Shown piece by piece: positions 1-10,883 of a stretch of 64,000 nt of DNA; the first letter of the stretch is position 1; the number at the start of each line of letters is the position of its first letter. Source of the DNA: Sterolibacterium sp. (GTDB lineage: Bacteria; Pseudomonadota; Gammaproteobacteria; Burkholderiales; Rhodocyclaceae); assembly GCA_028713555.1 (NCBI GenBank), contig JAQTOA010000009.1:62001-126000 (forward strand), in the 5' to 3' direction. The position numbers and the translations under genes were made by a program. The notes below the pieces were generated by a model, which saw nothing but the letters and a program-made list of their open reading frames with translations, was not told the origin of the DNA and made no database searches.

Positions 1-350
1 GCTGTCAATCCGGCCGGCAAGGTATGCAGCACACTACCGCAATAACACAAGCGGGTGACTCCCTTGCGGTTAAGCAGATGTGCATCGATACGCGCCACCT
101 GCGGCGCGATGTCGGCGCGAATACCCATGGTACGGCCTGACAATTGATCGACCAATTTAAAGGTGCGCAGATCGAGATCTCGACCGCTGCCGGTAAGCAG
201 CGATTCAAGGTACTCGAGCAACGGCGGGATCACATATTCATAGCCGTGACGGCGGAGCTCATCCAGCAGTCGTCGGCGCAGGGTTTCGACCTGCCACGCC
301 TCGGCAGGCAGAACATCTTCGATCGCTTCGGGAAGGAGCCAGCGACGCAT
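1..350 (-). CDS. hisZ: ATP phosphoribosyltransferase regulatory subunit HisZ (5' part only)
   Basis: Reading the minus strand from an ATG at 350 gives [20 protein letters not shown], a class II aminoacyl-tRNA-synthetase-like N-terminus typical of HisZ, continuing through a motif with [20 protein letters not shown]. The frame runs open off the left edge, so only about 116 residues are present. HisZ is a catalytically dead HisRS paralogue that activates the short-form HisG in histidine biosynthesis. It is the last visible gene of the hfl block, 7 bp after the DUF2065 gene. The place next to hflC and DUF2065 is common in betaproteobacteria, where purA usually follows. Confidence 0.9.
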   Translation of the reverse strand, partial: MRRWLLPEAIEDVLPAEAWQVETLRRRLLDELRRHGYEYVIPPLLEYLESLLTGSGRDLDLRTFKLVDQLSGRTMGIRADIAPQVARIDAHLLNRKGVTRLCYCGSVLHTLPAGLT

Positions 351-357
351 GGTGTGA

Positions 358-543
358 TTATTTAAAAACGACCAGCAGCAGCAACCCGACCAGCATCGAG
401 GACAGCCCAAGAAAGCGTAGCTGTCCATCGCTGAGTTCGGTCGCTCGGCGGAACCCTTCGCGCCACATGCGCGGGGCGAAGAAAGGCATCAGGCCTTCGA
501 GAATCAGCATCAGCGCAAATGCCAAAATGAGCGCGGGCCACAT
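358..543 (-). CDS. DUF2065 (YjeT-like) small inner-membrane protein
   Basis: A 61-residue protein with two hydrophobic segments, about residues 2-22 and 45-60, separated by a basic loop with [12 protein letters not shown]. Length and layout fit the DUF2065/YjeT family of two-TM proteins that sit directly after hflC in many proteobacteria. Its function is unknown; position suggests a link with the HflKC/FtsH membrane quality-control complex. It lies 7 bp downstream of hflC and upstream of hisZ in the same transcription unit. No unusual residues were seen. Confidence 0.85.
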   Translation of the reverse strand: MWPALILAFALMLILEGLMPFFAPRMWREGFRRATELSDGQLRFLGLSSMLVGLLLLVVFK

Positions 544-550
544 TGCAGCA

Positions 551-1429
551 TCACTTTCCGTTTTTTCCGCTGCCCTTCAAGTACTTGAAAAACTCCGAAC
601 TGGGGTCGACCACCAGCATGTCGCTCTTGTTCTTGAAGCTTTGGCGGTAAGCCTCCAAGCTGCGGTAAAAGCTGTAGAACTCGGGATTCTGCCCAAAAGA
701 CTGGGCGTAGATCGCAGACGCCTTGGCATCACCCTCACCCTTGGTTTTCTGCGCGTCACGGTATGCTTCAGCCACAATCACCTCACGCTGCCGATCGGCA
801 TCGGCTTTGATCTTTTCCGCATCCGCCGCACCCTGCGAGCGCAGCTCGTTGGCAACGCGCTTGCGTTCCGTCTCCATGCGGCGATACACCGAATCCGAAA
901 CTTCAGGCGGGAAATCGACCCGCTTCAAACGCACGTCGATAATTTGCACGCCCATGCTGCGGGCATCAGTATCGGCCTTGCGCTGCACCTCGGCCATGAT
1001 CTTTTCGCGTTCGCCGGAAACCACATCATGCACGGTACGCTTGCCAAACTCTTCACGCAAACCAGAATTCACGGTTTGCGCCAGCCGTGTCTTGGCCACC
1101 ATCTCATCGCCGCCGACGCTGATGTAATACTGCTTGACGTCGTCGATACGCCACTTGACGTAGGAATCCACCAGCACCGGTTTCTTCTCGGCGGTAAGAA
1201 AACGCTCCGGCTCGGGCGAATCCATGGTCAGAATGCGCTTTTCAAAAAACCGGGTGTTCTGGATCAGCGGCCACTTGAAAAACAGACCGGGGTCGCGAAT
1301 AACTTCCTTGACCTCACCAAGCTGGAAGACGATCGCATACTGGCGTTGATCGACGGTGAACAGAGTCATGGCCAATACCACCAGCGCGATAAACAACGCA
1401 GAAGCAATAAGCGGCAGATTGCGTATCAT
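551..1429 (-). CDS. hflC: HflC, SPFH-domain modulator of FtsH
   Basis: 292 residues: an N-terminal signal anchor (about 5-25), then an SPFH/band-7 domain beginning near VDQRQYAIVFQLGEVKEV and a long charged helical region around ADAEKIKADADRQREV. The C-terminus keeps the family pattern YRSLEAYRQSF and DPSSEFFKYL. HflC and HflK form a cage of alternating subunits around the FtsH protease on the periplasmic face. The ATG overlaps the hflK stop by one base (TGATG), implying translational coupling. Length is normal for the family. Confidence 0.97.
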   Translation of the reverse strand: MIRNLPLIASALFIALVVLAMTLFTVDQRQYAIVFQLGEVKEVIRDPGLFFKWPLIQNTRFFEKRILTMDSPEPERFLTAEKKPVLVDSYVKWRIDDVKQYYISVGGDEMVAKTRLAQTVNSGLREEFGKRTVHDVVSGEREKIMAEVQRKADTDARSMGVQIIDVRLKRVDFPPEVSDSVYRRMETERKRVANELRSQGAADAEKIKADADRQREVIVAEAYRDAQKTKGEGDAKASAIYAQSFGQNPEFYSFYRSLEAYRQSFKNKSDMLVVDPSSEFFKYLKGSGKNGK

Positions 1430-2685
1430 CAGCGTTCTCCTCTTTCACGCGAACGCAAGGCATCGCGCGAGCGGGCAACGTTGCCATCCTGTTTTTCCAA
1501 CTGCGGCGGCACTTCGTTGGGAACAACCTGAGTCGTTCGGGCAGGCACAACAGTCTCTGGCGCGGCGGCTCCGGCCGCCGTTGAGGTGGCAGCGGAGGCG
1601 CCTGCGGCCTGCATCAACTTGTCGAGCGGCAGGTAGAGTAGATTGTTGCCCCCTTTGGCATCGACCATCACTTTGCTGACGCTGGACATGACTTGCTGCA
1701 CCGTATCGAGATACAAGCGGCTGCGCATGACTTCCGGCGCTTTGTGATATTCGACCAGAATCTGCTTGAAACGGCTAGCCTCGCCCTCGGCGTTGGCGAT
1801 GACGCGGCTCTTGTAGCCATTGGCTTCCTCAGTTAGCCGCGAGGCGGCGCCACGTGCACGCGGGATCACATCGTTGGCATAAGCCTGGCCTTCGTTCTTG
1901 TGCCGCTCGCGATCCTGGCCCGCTTTGGTGGCATCATCAAAAGCGGCCTGGACCTGCTCGGGAGGCTGAGTGCTCTGCATGGTCACGGAACGAATTAACA
2001 CACCGGTTTCATAGCGGTCGAGAATATCCTGGATCAATTTGGCGGTATTGGCGGCAATTTGTTCGCGTCCTTCATAGAGCACGAAATCCATCTTGCTCTT
2101 GCCAACGATCTCGCGGATTGCCGTCTCGGCAGCTCCCATCACTGCATCATCCGGATGACGGTTCTTGAAGAGAAAGTTCTGCGGATCCTTAAGCAGATAC
2201 TGCACGGCGAACTGAACCATGACAATGTTCTCATCATCAGTCAGCATCAGTGCCTCTTTTAATACCTTATTCTTTTCCGCCCCCCGGTAACCGACCTCAA
2301 CCGTGCGAACACCGGAAAGATTGACGATTTCGTGGCTCTCGATCGGCCAGGGCAGGCGCATGTTCGCCCCCGAAGTAGTGATTCGCGTGAAGCTTCCAAA
2401 ACGCAGCACTACCCCACGTTGGCCCTCATCGACAATATAGAAGCCGCTTGCCAGCCAAACTACGACTACCAGCGCCATCAGCAGGCCGATGCCACCGCCA
2501 AATTGGCGCAAGTTGAGCGGGGGTCTTGCCCCGCCATTGCCGAAACCGCCGGGTCCGCCACTCTTCTTGCCAAATAGGGTGGAAAGGCGTCGATTGACAT
2601 CGCGCCAGAGTTCTTCCAGGTCGGGCGGCCCACCACCCTTGTTGCCGCCGGGATCAGGCTTGTTACCCCAGCCGTGGTCATTCAT
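1429..2685 (-). CDS. hflK: HflK, SPFH-domain modulator of FtsH
   Basis: 418 residues from the ATG at 2685, giving MNDHGWGNKPDPGG. The frame is open further up, with another ATG at 2691, and no clear Shine-Dalgarno distinguishes them. A Gly/Pro-rich cytoplasmic N-terminus with the typical PDLEELWRDVNRRL stretch precedes one TM segment (about residues 75-95), then the band-7 domain and a long helical tail. The C-terminus is Ala/Pro rich and ends with a charged RSRDALRSRERGER. It partners HflC. It follows hflX after 71 bp and overlaps hflC by one base. Confidence 0.96.
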   Translation of the reverse strand: MNDHGWGNKPDPGGNKGGGPPDLEELWRDVNRRLSTLFGKKSGGPGGFGNGGARPPLNLRQFGGGIGLLMALVVVVWLASGFYIVDEGQRGVVLRFGSFTRITTSGANMRLPWPIESHEIVNLSGVRTVEVGYRGAEKNKVLKEALMLTDDENIVMVQFAVQYLLKDPQNFLFKNRHPDDAVMGAAETAIREIVGKSKMDFVLYEGREQIAANTAKLIQDILDRYETGVLIRSVTMQSTQPPEQVQAAFDDATKAGQDRERHKNEGQAYANDVIPRARGAASRLTEEANGYKSRVIANAEGEASRFKQILVEYHKAPEVMRSRLYLDTVQQVMSSVSKVMVDAKGGNNLLYLPLDKLMQAAGASAATSTAAGAAAPETVVPARTTQVVPNEVPPQLEKQDGNVARSRDALRSRERGER

Positions 2686-2756
2686 TGACATAAGTATCGC
2701 GGCGATCACTTTAATAAACCCTGCTGTCAGGAGAAAAAATAGGTCAGGTCGTTTCG

Positions 2757-3899
2757 TTAGACGACTACACCAACCGGAGCAAGCATCTGATTCCGGGAAG
2801 AATGCTCGCGTGCCACTTCGGACAGCGCAGCACGGAGCAGATCGAGACCGGCACCGCTACGCGCACTCAAGCGAACGCGTGCGATTTTATCATACTCGTC
2901 GCGCTCCACCGCAGGCGATGCCGCAGTTGCATCAATCTTGTTCCAGACAAGGATCTGCGGTACGTCTGCCGCACCGATTTCAGCCAATACCAGGTTCACG
3001 GCAGCGATCTGCTGGTCACGATCGGAACTGGCTGAATCCACCACATGAAGCAACAGGTCGGATTCTGCGGTTTCTTCGAGTGTGGCGTGAAATGCGGCGA
3101 CCAGGGCATGCGGCAGATCGCGGATAAAGCCGACAGTATCTGAGATGACGATTTGCCCTGTTTCAGCCAGGAACAAGCGGCGCGAGGTGGTGTCGAGCGT
3201 GGCGAAAAGCTGGTCGGCGGCATATCTGTCGGCCTTGGTCAAAGCGTTGAACAGGGTCGTCTTGCCCGCATTGGTATAGCCCACCAGAGACACGGACAGC
3301 AAATCGCTTCTGGTTCGCGCTCTCCGCCTCACCGCACGTTGACGCTCAAGTTGTTTCAGCGCTTCCTTGAGTATCGCCACGCGCTTGCCCAGCAACCGTC
3401 GGTCGGTCTCCAGCTGTTTCTCGCCGGGGCCACGCAGGCCAATGCCGCCCTTCTGCCGTTCGAGGTGAGTCCAGCCGCGCACCAGGCGCGTAGCCAAATG
3501 CTGCAATTGCGCCAGTTCCACCTGCAGTTTGCCTTCATGGCTCTTGGCGCGCTGCGCGAAGATGTCGAGAATCAATGAACTCCGGTCAATGACACGGCAA
3601 TCGAGAGCATTTTCCAGATTGCGTTGCTGTCCGGCGCTAAGCTCATGGTTGAAAATGACGACACCCGCCTCATGCAGGCGGACGGCGGCAGCGATTTCTT
3701 CGAGCTTGCCCTTGCCGGCGAACGTCGAGGGTTCCGGCGCTTGACGCCTGCCGCGAATCACCGTCCGCGGCAGGGTACCAGCACTCTGTGAAAGTAATTC
3801 GAATTCAGCCAAGCGCTCGGCATAATCGCCTTCGCCGAAATCCAGCTGCACCAGGATCGCTCTGATGCCGCCTCCGTCACTGCCGGATCGTTCAGCCAC
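2757..3899 (-). CDS. hflX: HflX, ribosome-associated GTPase
   Basis: 380 residues. The N-terminal HflX domain carries GKGKLEEIA and NHELSAGQQRNLE, followed by a helical linker with GPGEKQLETDRR and a TRAFAC GTPase domain. G1 is GYTNAGKTT at about 207-215, the G3 region is DTVGFIRDLPH, and G4 is NKID. HflX splits stalled or stress-arrested 70S ribosomes. Its place between hfq and hflK is the classic gammaproteobacterial and betaproteobacterial order. The C-terminus is short and hydrophobic. The start ATG is preceded by no strong Shine-Dalgarno. Confidence 0.97.
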   Translation of the reverse strand: MAERSGSDGGGIRAILVQLDFGEGDYAERLAEFELLSQSAGTLPRTVIRGRRQAPEPSTFAGKGKLEEIAAAVRLHEAGVVIFNHELSAGQQRNLENALDCRVIDRSSLILDIFAQRAKSHEGKLQVELAQLQHLATRLVRGWTHLERQKGGIGLRGPGEKQLETDRRLLGKRVAILKEALKQLERQRAVRRRARTRSDLLSVSLVGYTNAGKTTLFNALTKADRYAADQLFATLDTTSRRLFLAETGQIVISDTVGFIRDLPHALVAAFHATLEETAESDLLLHVVDSASSDRDQQIAAVNLVLAEIGAADVPQILVWNKIDATAASPAVERDEYDKIARVRLSARSGAGLDLLRAALSEVAREHSSRNQMLAPVGVVV

Positions 3900-3957
3900 T
3901 GGGGAATAACCTACGTTCGGCTACGGACTGGCTGTCCATAGCCGGTGCCGACAGGCA

Positions 3958-4194
3958 TTATTCGTTGTCGCTGTCTAGTTCAAGGTTGACCGGACGAGCT
4001 GGCACAACAGTCGAGATAGCATGCTTGTAGACCATCTGGGTCAAGGTGTTTTTGAGTAACACCACGTACTGGTCGAAGGACTCGATTTGGCCCTGCAACT
4101 TAATTCCATTGACCAGGTAAATCGAGACTGGGACGTGCTCCTTACGCAACGCGTTCAGAAATGGGTCTTGTAAAAATTGCCCTTTATTGCTCAT
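3958..4194 (-). CDS. hfq: RNA chaperone Hfq
   Basis: 78 residues with the standard start [19 protein letters not shown]. The Sm1 motif includes [20 protein letters not shown] and the Sm2 motif YKHAIS. The hexameric ring binds small RNAs through Q8- and K56-type residues, which are present. The C-terminal tail is very short (NLELDSDNE), as in many betaproteobacteria. It is flanked by der (103 bp upstream) and hflX (58 bp downstream). The 103-bp gap before hfq is the longest in this part of the block and may hold its own promoter, but I saw no clear hexamers. Confidence 0.98.
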   Translation of the reverse strand: MSNKGQFLQDPFLNALRKEHVPVSIYLVNGIKLQGQIESFDQYVVLLKNTLTQMVYKHAISTVVPARPVNLELDSDNE

Positions 4195-4297
4195 TGTACG
4201 GCCCTCTGTTCTAGTTTTAAGCGCTCACTGTAAAACATTTTTCGCTACCCTGCCAGCAGCATCGTTGAGTAGCACTCGATTTGATTGCGAATTACGG

Positions 4298-5626
4298 TCA
4301 ATCTTTCTTGTCATGGTACGGATTGCTTGAACTCTTGAATTGGACACGTAGTGGTGTACCTTGCAGCTTGAACACCTCCATGAAAGTCCGCTCCAGATAA
4401 CGTTGGTAGGAATCGGGAAGGTGGTCGAGCGCGTTACCGTGAATCACGATCAGCGGTGGATTTCGTCCGCCTTGGTGGGCATAGCGCAACTTGGGGCGAA
4501 AGAGTCCTTGGCGCGGTGGCGCCTGCTTGGTGACTGCCGCAATCAAGGCACGCGTTAATTGGGGTGTGGACAATTTGGCCGAGGCTGCCGACCATGCCTT
4601 ATCTACGGATGCGAGGACGCCACCGATCCCCTCGCCCTGCAAAGCTGAAATGTAATGAATGCGAGCAAAGCCAAGAAAGTTAAGCTTGCGCTCAATGTTC
4701 ATTTTGACGATCTCGCGAGCGTAATCGTCAACCGCATCCCATTTATTCACCGCCACCACCAAAGCTCGACCGGCCTCGATGGCAAAACCGGCGATATGCG
4801 CGTCCTGATCGGAAATCCCCTGGCTCGCATCGACCATCAGTACTACCACATTACTTTCTTCAATCGCCTGCAAGGTTTTGATGACCGAAAACTTCTCAAC
4901 GGCCTCGAACACCTTGCCACGCCGCCGCAAGCCAGCAGTATCAATCAGCGTGTAATTGCGGCCGTCACGGGAAAATGGCACTTCAATAGCATCACGTGTC
5001 GTGCCTGGCATATTGAAGGCGATGACGCGTTCCTCACCCAGCAGGGAATTGATGAACGTGCTTTTACCGACATTGGGACGGCCTGCCACGGCCACACGCG
5101 GACCTGCGCTTTCCTTAGGGTGCTCGCTTGCACGGGGAAAAGCTGCCAGCGCCTCATCAACCAGTTCATGCACACCGTCACCATGAGCAGCAGAAATGAC
5201 CAGCGGCGTTCCACAGCCGAGTTCGTGAAATTCGGCAGCAACCACCGGCCGATTCATCCCCTCGCCTTTGTTAACCACCAGCAGCAGCGGCCGGCCAGTC
5301 TTGCGCAGGCGGTCAGCGATGGCTTGGTCCTGGGACGTCAAGCCGGCACGACCGTCGACGACGAACAGCAGCATGTCGGCCTCGGCGATGGCGGCCTCGG
5401 CCTGTCGCGCCATCTCTTGCATGATGCCGTCTTTCGCCTCAGGCTCGAAGCCGCCGGTATCAACTACCAGATAGGGTTTGTCACCAAGGCGGCCACGACC
5501 GTAATGGCGGTCACGCGTCAAACCAGGCTGATCGGCCACCAGCGCGTCGCGTGACCTGGTAAGCCGGTTGAACAGGGTTGACTTGCCGACATTGGGACGG
5601 CCAACAATGACCAGTGTGGGATTCAT
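4298..5626 (-). CDS. der: Ribosome-assembly GTPase Der (EngA)
   Basis: 442 residues with two tandem Era-like GTPase domains, each with an intact P-loop GRPNVGKST (near residue 9 and residue 182), followed by a KH-like C-terminal domain with [19 protein letters not shown]. Der acts in 50S subunit assembly. G3 motifs DTGGFE and DTAGLRRRG and G4 motifs NKGE and NKWD are visible. The gene follows bamB by 18 bp, the usual order bamB-der. Length matches the family. Confidence 0.98.
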   Translation of the reverse strand: MNPTLVIVGRPNVGKSTLFNRLTRSRDALVADQPGLTRDRHYGRGRLGDKPYLVVDTGGFEPEAKDGIMQEMARQAEAAIAEADMLLFVVDGRAGLTSQDQAIADRLRKTGRPLLLVVNKGEGMNRPVVAAEFHELGCGTPLVISAAHGDGVHELVDEALAAFPRASEHPKESAGPRVAVAGRPNVGKSTFINSLLGEERVIAFNMPGTTRDAIEVPFSRDGRNYTLIDTAGLRRRGKVFEAVEKFSVIKTLQAIEESNVVVLMVDASQGISDQDAHIAGFAIEAGRALVVAVNKWDAVDDYAREIVKMNIERKLNFLGFARIHYISALQGEGIGGVLASVDKAWSAASAKLSTPQLTRALIAAVTKQAPPRQGLFRPKLRYAHQGGRNPPLIVIHGNALDHLPDSYQRYLERTFMEVFKLQGTPLRVQFKSSSNPYHDKKD

Positions 5627-5644
5627 GCAGCCACAGCATTCAAC

Positions 5645-6814
5645 TCATTTCACGGATAGCGCGTAAATGCCGCCATTCAATGTCTGCACAACCAGCCCTT
5701 CCTTGAAGAGTTGGGGATCGGCCGCGACCTCGCCCCCGTCGCTGGCGAAGCGGGCAGCAAAACCGCCGTCCTCGCTGCGCAACAGATGCACTACGCCTTG
5801 ACTGTCCGCGACGGCGAGATATTTATTCGGCGCGCCGCCAAGCACCAGAGGCCGCGACAAGCCTCGTAAAAACAACTTGTCCTGCTTCCATAAACTTGAG
5901 CCATTGCTCCGGTCAAAGGCTAGCACCCCACCCTTTTCATCGCAGACATAAACGCTTTTCGCATCCATGTCGAGGCCGGCGCTACTGGATGCTTCGCGCG
6001 ACCAGAGCAGATTGCCGCTGCTCAAATCAAAGCAAGCGACACGTCCCTGGTAGGCAACGGCACAAACTTCACGACCGCCGATTACCGGTGAACTGGTGAC
6101 ATCCGCGACACGCTCAAGCTCAGTGGAACCCTTGGGCATTGCCACAGCGCTTTCCCAGAGCGCCGCACCATTGACGGTGCTCAACGCTACCAGTTTCCCC
6201 CCCGGGAAACCGGCCAGCAAAGTATGGCCTGCCAAGGCTAGTCCAGCGTGACTACGCAAAGATAATGCTGGCGTGCTGTGTTGATAGACCCAGCGCTTTT
6301 TGCCATCGGCCGCTTCGAAACCGAAAATGCGCGAATCGCCGCTGCGTACTAACACCAATCCATCACCAACCAATGGCGCAGAAAGAACCTCAGAGCTGAC
6401 ACGTGTCTTCCAAATTTCTTTACCGGTCGCCGCATCAAATGCCAATACTTCCCCCTTAGGTGTGCCAATCACCACCAGTTTGCCGTCGCTACCGACACCA
6501 CCAGACACCACTTGACCGGCGCCGATTCGCCATACCTGGCGCCCCTCATCAATACGCGCCAGCGCACCGTCACGCGCCGCCACGAAGACACTAACGCCAG
6601 CCACTGCCGGCGTGAACACATACTCGCCGCTTGTCCCAATCTTTGCCTGCCAAACGGCATGCAACTCGGCAGATGGCACAATCTTCGCCAATTCTGCCGG
6701 CTTGTTCTTGTTGATTGGAGCGCTCGAAAACGGATTGAGCTTGTCCAGCGTCGAACAACTGCACATCAATACGGCCAGAGCCGCCAGAAAACACAGCCGA
6801 AACCGTTTTCTCAT
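5645..6814 (-). CDS. bamB: Outer-membrane assembly lipoprotein BamB
   Basis: 389 residues with a lipoprotein-type signal (hydrophobic core then LMCSCSTLDKLNPF), followed by eight PQQ-like propeller repeats such as GKLVVIGTPKGEVLAFDAAT and GRVACFDLSSGNLLW. BamB scaffolds the BAM complex that folds beta-barrels. It overlaps the yfgM stop by four bases and precedes der. The lipid-attachment Cys is followed by Ser, which favours outer-membrane sorting. No truncation is seen. Confidence 0.96.
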   Translation of the reverse strand: MRKRFRLCFLAALAVLMCSCSTLDKLNPFSSAPINKNKPAELAKIVPSAELHAVWQAKIGTSGEYVFTPAVAGVSVFVAARDGALARIDEGRQVWRIGAGQVVSGGVGSDGKLVVIGTPKGEVLAFDAATGKEIWKTRVSSEVLSAPLVGDGLVLVRSGDSRIFGFEAADGKKRWVYQHSTPALSLRSHAGLALAGHTLLAGFPGGKLVALSTVNGAALWESAVAMPKGSTELERVADVTSSPVIGGREVCAVAYQGRVACFDLSSGNLLWSREASSSAGLDMDAKSVYVCDEKGGVLAFDRSNGSSLWKQDKLFLRGLSRPLVLGGAPNKYLAVADSQGVVHLLRSEDGGFAARFASDGGEVAADPQLFKEGLVVQTLNGGIYALSVK

Positions 6815-7482
6815 GGTTGCTTGCCTCCGAGCGATTCGAGTTTAACCTGTACCAGGTCGCGATATTGTCCGCGATGTTGATCGATGCCAGCGGTTTTCTG
6901 GATCTCATCAAGTTTATTCAGCGCTGCTTGATATGCCGTCTTGGCATCTGCCTGCTTTCCCTGCGCGGCAAAGATATCGCCCTTGAGCTCGGAATAGCGT
7001 GGGAAAAATGCCAGGGCGGGTTCACCGGCTAGTTGTTTCAAGGCCTCATCGTAGGCCTTCTCATCAAGCAGCACTGCCGCCAGACGAAGGCGCGCGAGAT
7101 CGCGCACTTCACTGTCACGCGCGTTGTCAGCGGCCCAACCCAGCTGCAATTTTGCGGTTTTAAGATCACCGCTGGTAACTTGCATTTTGGCTGAAAGAAG
7201 GGCTGCTAAAGAGGCGTAAGCGGTACCAGAGAACTTGTCGATCAATTCGCCAGTGGCTTCACGCGCCTTCTTGGCATCATGCTCGCCGGCCGCCCGTTCC
7301 ACCACAGCATATACCGCCGCCGCCTGTGTCGATTGGTCGCGCTGCCACCAGTTCCAGCCTTGCCAGCCAACCATGCCCACGGCCACGACGACAACCACAG
7401 CCGTCACCAGGTTGCCGTACTGTTTCCACCAAGTCTTGATTTCGTCGAGTTGTTCCTGTTCCTCGAGGTCATATACCGCCAT
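6811..7482 (-). CDS. yfgM: YfgM/PpiD-partner TPR membrane protein
   Basis: 223 residues from the ATG at 7482 ([19 protein letters not shown]). This start is preferred over the ATG six bases upstream because GGGAAG lies six bases before it. One TM segment (about 23-43, rich in Val) is followed by a periplasmic TPR_21 region. YfgM associates with PpiD and SecYEG in periplasmic chaperone transfer. The start lies inside the hisS stop region (14-bp overlap), and the stop overlaps bamB by four bases, so translation is probably coupled on both sides. Confidence 0.9.
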   Translation of the reverse strand: MAVYDLEEQEQLDEIKTWWKQYGNLVTAVVVVVAVGMVGWQGWNWWQRDQSTQAAAVYAVVERAAGEHDAKKAREATGELIDKFSGTAYASLAALLSAKMQVTSGDLKTAKLQLGWAADNARDSEVRDLARLRLAAVLLDEKAYDEALKQLAGEPALAFFPRYSELKGDIFAAQGKQADAKTAYQAALNKLDEIQKTAGIDQHRGQYRDLVQVKLESLGGKQP

Positions 7483-8764
7483 TTTCATCTTCCCATTCAA
7501 AAAGCAATGCGCCGATCGCATCGGCAAGTTGGTCATAAGCCACGCGATGCTGTTCGGCTGCCTCGCGTAGCGGCTTGAGCGTTACTTCTTCGGCCGCTGC
7601 CTCATCATCGCCGATGATCACTGCCAGCGTTGCGCCCGATGCATCGGCGCGTTTCATTTGCGCCTTGAAGCTGCTGCCACCGCAGTGCATCTGAACGGTG
7701 TAGCCATTATCGCGCATCCCTTCGGCAACCACGAAGGCGAAGCGTAACGCCTGATCGCCCTGATGCACGATATAAATATCAGGTACGTGACTGGCAGCCT
7801 TGCCCCCCCTCTCCCGCAACAACATCAGCAATCTCTCAATACCCATGGCGAAACCGCAGGCAGGCTGGGGCTTTCCGCCAAGCTGGGTGAACAAGCCGTC
7901 ATAGCGGCCGCCAGCACAGACCGTGCCTTGCGCACCAAGGCTATCGCTAACCCATTCAAAAACCGTGAGGTTATAGTAGTCAAGACCGCGCACCAAGCGC
8001 GGGTTGATTTGGTAGGATATGCCGGCATCCTTAAGCAACGCCTGCAAAGCTTCGAAATGCTTGAGCGAATCCGCGCCAAGGTAATCGAGCAGCTTCGGCG
8101 CTGCCTCAACCAAGTCGCGCATCTCCGGGTTCTTGCTATCGAGAATGCGCAGCGGATTGCTATGCAAACGCCGTTGCGCATCGGCATCGAGCCGCGCGGC
8201 ATGGCTTTCGAAATGGGCGATCAAGGCACCGCGATGCTGTTGCCGCTCTTCGATCTGGCCGAGCGAATTCAGCTCCAGGTGGATGCCTTCGAGGCCGAGG
8301 TCGTCCCACAATCGCCGACACATCAGGATCATTTCGGCGTCGATGTCCGGCCCGCTGAAGCCGAGCGCCTCCACCCCGATCTGATGAAACTGTCGATAAC
8401 GCCCCTTCTGCGGACGTTCATGGCGGAACATCGGCCCTTGGTACCACAGCCTTTTCGGTCCGTCATAGAGCAGGTTGTGCTGGAGCGCGGCGCGCACGCA
8501 GCCTGCCGTGCCTTCCGGGCGCAAGGTCAACTGCTCGCCATTGAGGCTGTCAGTGAAGGAATACATCTCCTTTTCGACAATATCGGTGACGGTGCCAATG
8601 GCGCGCGCAAACAATGGCGTCGGTTCAACCAGCGGCATGCGGATCGGGCGATAGCCATAGCCACGCAACCAGTCGCGCACGCTGTCCTCAAACCACTCCC
8701 AGAGTTCGGCTTCGTCTGGCAGGATGTCGTTCATCCCGCGGATGGCTTGGATAATTTGACTCAT
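7469..8764 (-). CDS. hisS: Histidyl-tRNA synthetase
   Basis: 431 residues, a class II aminoacyl-tRNA synthetase. Motif 2 appears as [16 protein letters not shown], the histidine-specific loops as [15 protein letters not shown] and CAGGRYDGL, and motif 3 as [11 protein letters not shown]-terminal anticodon-binding domain ends in [10 protein letters not shown]. It overlaps ispG by four bases (ATGA) and yfgM by 14 bases. A truncated paralogue, hisZ, lies at the left end of the same block. Confidence 0.98.
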   Translation of the reverse strand: MSQIIQAIRGMNDILPDEAELWEWFEDSVRDWLRGYGYRPIRMPLVEPTPLFARAIGTVTDIVEKEMYSFTDSLNGEQLTLRPEGTAGCVRAALQHNLLYDGPKRLWYQGPMFRHERPQKGRYRQFHQIGVEALGFSGPDIDAEMILMCRRLWDDLGLEGIHLELNSLGQIEERQQHRGALIAHFESHAARLDADAQRRLHSNPLRILDSKNPEMRDLVEAAPKLLDYLGADSLKHFEALQALLKDAGISYQINPRLVRGLDYYNLTVFEWVSDSLGAQGTVCAGGRYDGLFTQLGGKPQPACGFAMGIERLLMLLRERGGKAASHVPDIYIVHQGDQALRFAFVVAEGMRDNGYTVQMHCGGSSFKAQMKRADASGATLAVIIGDDEAAAEEVTLKPLREAAEQHRVAYDQLADAIGALLFEWEDENGGI

Positions 8765-10026
8765 TGATCTATTTCAGGGGTGCGTCGCGGAAATCTTTGC
8801 GTCACATAATTATTGATGATGGCACGAAATTCACTGGCGATATTGCTGCCTTTCAGCGTCACCGTATGTTCGCCGTCGACATACACCGGCGCTACCGGAG
8901 ACTCACCGCTGCCCGGCAGGCTAATGCCGATATTCGCGTGCTTGCTTTCGCCGGGGCCATTGACCACGCAGCCCATCACCGCCAATGTCATGTTCTCGAC
9001 CCCAAGATATTCCTGGCGCCAAACCGGCATCTGGTCACGAACAAAGGACTGAATGTCCTGCGCCAATTCCTGAAACACGCTGCTGGTGGTGCGACCGCAG
9101 CCGGGACAGGCAGCCACCAGCGGTGTGAACGCGCGCAATCCCATGGTCTGGAGGATTTCTTGGGCGACAATCACCTCGCGCGTGCGATCGCCGTTCGGTT
9201 CCGGCGTCAATGACACGCGGATGGTGTCGCCGATACCCTCCTGCAAAACCACCGCCAATGCCGCCGTAGAAGCAACGATACCCTTGGAACCCATGCCGGC
9301 TTCGGTCAAACCCAGATGCAACGGGTAATCGCAGCTTGCCGCCAAGTCACGGTAGATGGCGATCAGATCCTGCACACCAGAAACCTTGCAGGAAAGCACG
9401 ATCTTGTCGCCTGCCAAGCCAAGCTCTTCGGCCCTGACGGCACTCTCCAGGGCGGAAGCGACCATGGCCTGACGCATGATGGCGTTGGCAGCTTTCGGCT
9501 TGGTACACCTGGCATTCTCATCCATGATGCGCGCCAGCAAGGCCGGATCGAGACTGCCCCAGTTGACACCGATGCGGACCGGCTTGTTGTGGCGGCAGGC
9601 GATCTCGATCAGGCGCGCGAATTGTTCGTCGCGGCTCTTGCCCTTGCCCACATTGCCGGGGTTGATCCGCAACTTATCCAGTGTCGCCGCACATGCCGGC
9701 ACTTCTTCCAGGAGCTTGTGGCCATTGAAATGGAAATCGCCAACCAGCGGCACCTCCAGATTCATCTTCAGCAAGCGCTCGCGGATCCTCGGCACCGCCG
9801 CTGCCGCATCACGGTTATTCACTGTGATGCGAACCATCTCGGAACCGGCTCTCGCCAACTGCGCCACCTGCATGCTGGTAGTGAAAGCATCGACGGTATC
9901 GGTGTTGGTCATTGATTGCACCACAATCGGCGCACCGCCGCCGATAGCAATATCACCAACCATGACCCGGCGCGAGCAGCGCCGCAACTGCGCTGCGTTG
10001 GAAAATTGCCGATCGACTGCGTTCAT
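8761..10026 (-). CDS. ispG: 4-hydroxy-3-methylbut-2-enyl diphosphate synthase IspG (GcpE)
   Basis: 421 residues with an N-terminal TIM barrel ([16 protein letters not shown]) and a C-terminal [4Fe-4S] domain. Cluster ligands sit in CPGCGRTT and [11 protein letters not shown]. It performs the penultimate step of the MEP isoprenoid pathway, reducing MEcPP to HMBPP. The length of about 420 is typical of the proteobacterial form with an insert domain. It overlaps both rodZ and hisS by four bases. Confidence 0.98.
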   Translation of the reverse strand: MNAVDRQFSNAAQLRRCSRRVMVGDIAIGGGAPIVVQSMTNTDTVDAFTTSMQVAQLARAGSEMVRITVNNRDAAAAVPRIRERLLKMNLEVPLVGDFHFNGHKLLEEVPACAATLDKLRINPGNVGKGKSRDEQFARLIEIACRHNKPVRIGVNWGSLDPALLARIMDENARCTKPKAANAIMRQAMVASALESAVRAEELGLAGDKIVLSCKVSGVQDLIAIYRDLAASCDYPLHLGLTEAGMGSKGIVASTAALAVVLQEGIGDTIRVSLTPEPNGDRTREVIVAQEILQTMGLRAFTPLVAACPGCGRTTSSVFQELAQDIQSFVRDQMPVWRQEYLGVENMTLAVMGCVVNGPGESKHANIGISLPGSGESPVAPVYVDGEHTVTLKGSNIASEFRAIINNYVTQRFPRRTPEIDQ

Positions 10027-10883
10027 TCGAGGGTAAGCCGGGCCACGTCGACCTTGGTATGTGGTCGCAAGTCAATTTGTTGCTCTTCAAACTGCAACTG
10101 TACCCGTGAAGCGTTGCCAATCACCAAGGCAAAAGGTGGCTTGCCATTAACCACCTGGCGCGTGCCCGGTTCATTGTTTTGAGCAAATATTACCCGTTGC
10201 GTGGCATCCTTGACCTCAACCCAGGACTTGTCCTCAAAGACAAAAATCAGCTGACGGATATCCGGGCCTGGCGATGGAGAAATCTGCGGAGCCGGCTGGT
10301 TCGGATCGACGCGCGTAGCGGCGGGTTGTTCAATATAGGCTAGGGGTGGTTGCACTGTCGGCACTGCATTGCTACTGGAAGATATGGATTTTTCGGTCTT
10401 ACCCGACCATTCGTGATAAATCGCAAAAGCCGCGACTAACGACATCAATATGGCCAGCACTATGAGCAAAGAATAATACTTGCGCTGCTCGCCCGCTTGC
10501 GGCAATGCCGCACCAGTATCTTGCGGTAACTGGATCTGGACATCCTCCTGAGGCGTCTGCCGATCCAGCATTGTCAATAGCGACTGCTCCTCAAGGTGTA
10601 GCAGTTTGGCATAGCTGCGGATAAAACCGCGCACAAAAGTGGCGCCGGGCAGCTTTGCATAATCGTCACGCTCAATCGTCTCGATTTGCCGTGGGCTGAA
10701 CTTGATTGATTGGGCCACATCCGCAATCGAAAGGCCACGAGCCTCGCGCGCCTCGCGCAAGCTGCGCCCCGGTGAATCCTCCGACAGCAAGGGCACAGCC
10801 AATAGTTGGCAGGGAACCGTATCGGTAATTTCAGAAAATTCCGACGCTTCAGACTGTTCCGGCAATTCCCGGTTATCACTCAC
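10023..10883 (-). CDS. rodZ: RodZ-like cytoskeletal protein (HTH, TM, DUF4115)
   Basis: 286 residues: a cytoplasmic HTH_25 domain with [20 protein letters not shown] and [16 protein letters not shown], a TM segment at about 143-163 ([20 protein letters not shown]), a Pro-rich linker and a periplasmic DUF4115 domain with [16 protein letters not shown]. RodZ links MreB to the elongasome and sets cell shape. Its place between pilW and ispG is conserved in proteobacteria. The stop and start overlap the neighbours by four bases. Confidence 0.93.
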   Translation of the reverse strand: MSDNRELPEQSEASEFSEITDTVPCQLLAVPLLSEDSPGRSLREAREARGLSIADVAQSIKFSPRQIETIERDDYAKLPGATFVRGFIRSYAKLLHLEEQSLLTMLDRQTPQEDVQIQLPQDTGAALPQAGEQRKYYSLLIVLAILMSLVAAFAIYHEWSGKTEKSISSSSNAVPTVQPPLAYIEQPAATRVDPNQPAPQISPSPGPDIRQLIFVFEDKSWVEVKDATQRVIFAQNNEPGTRQVVNGKPPFALVIGNASRVQLQFEEQQIDLRPHTKVDVARLTLE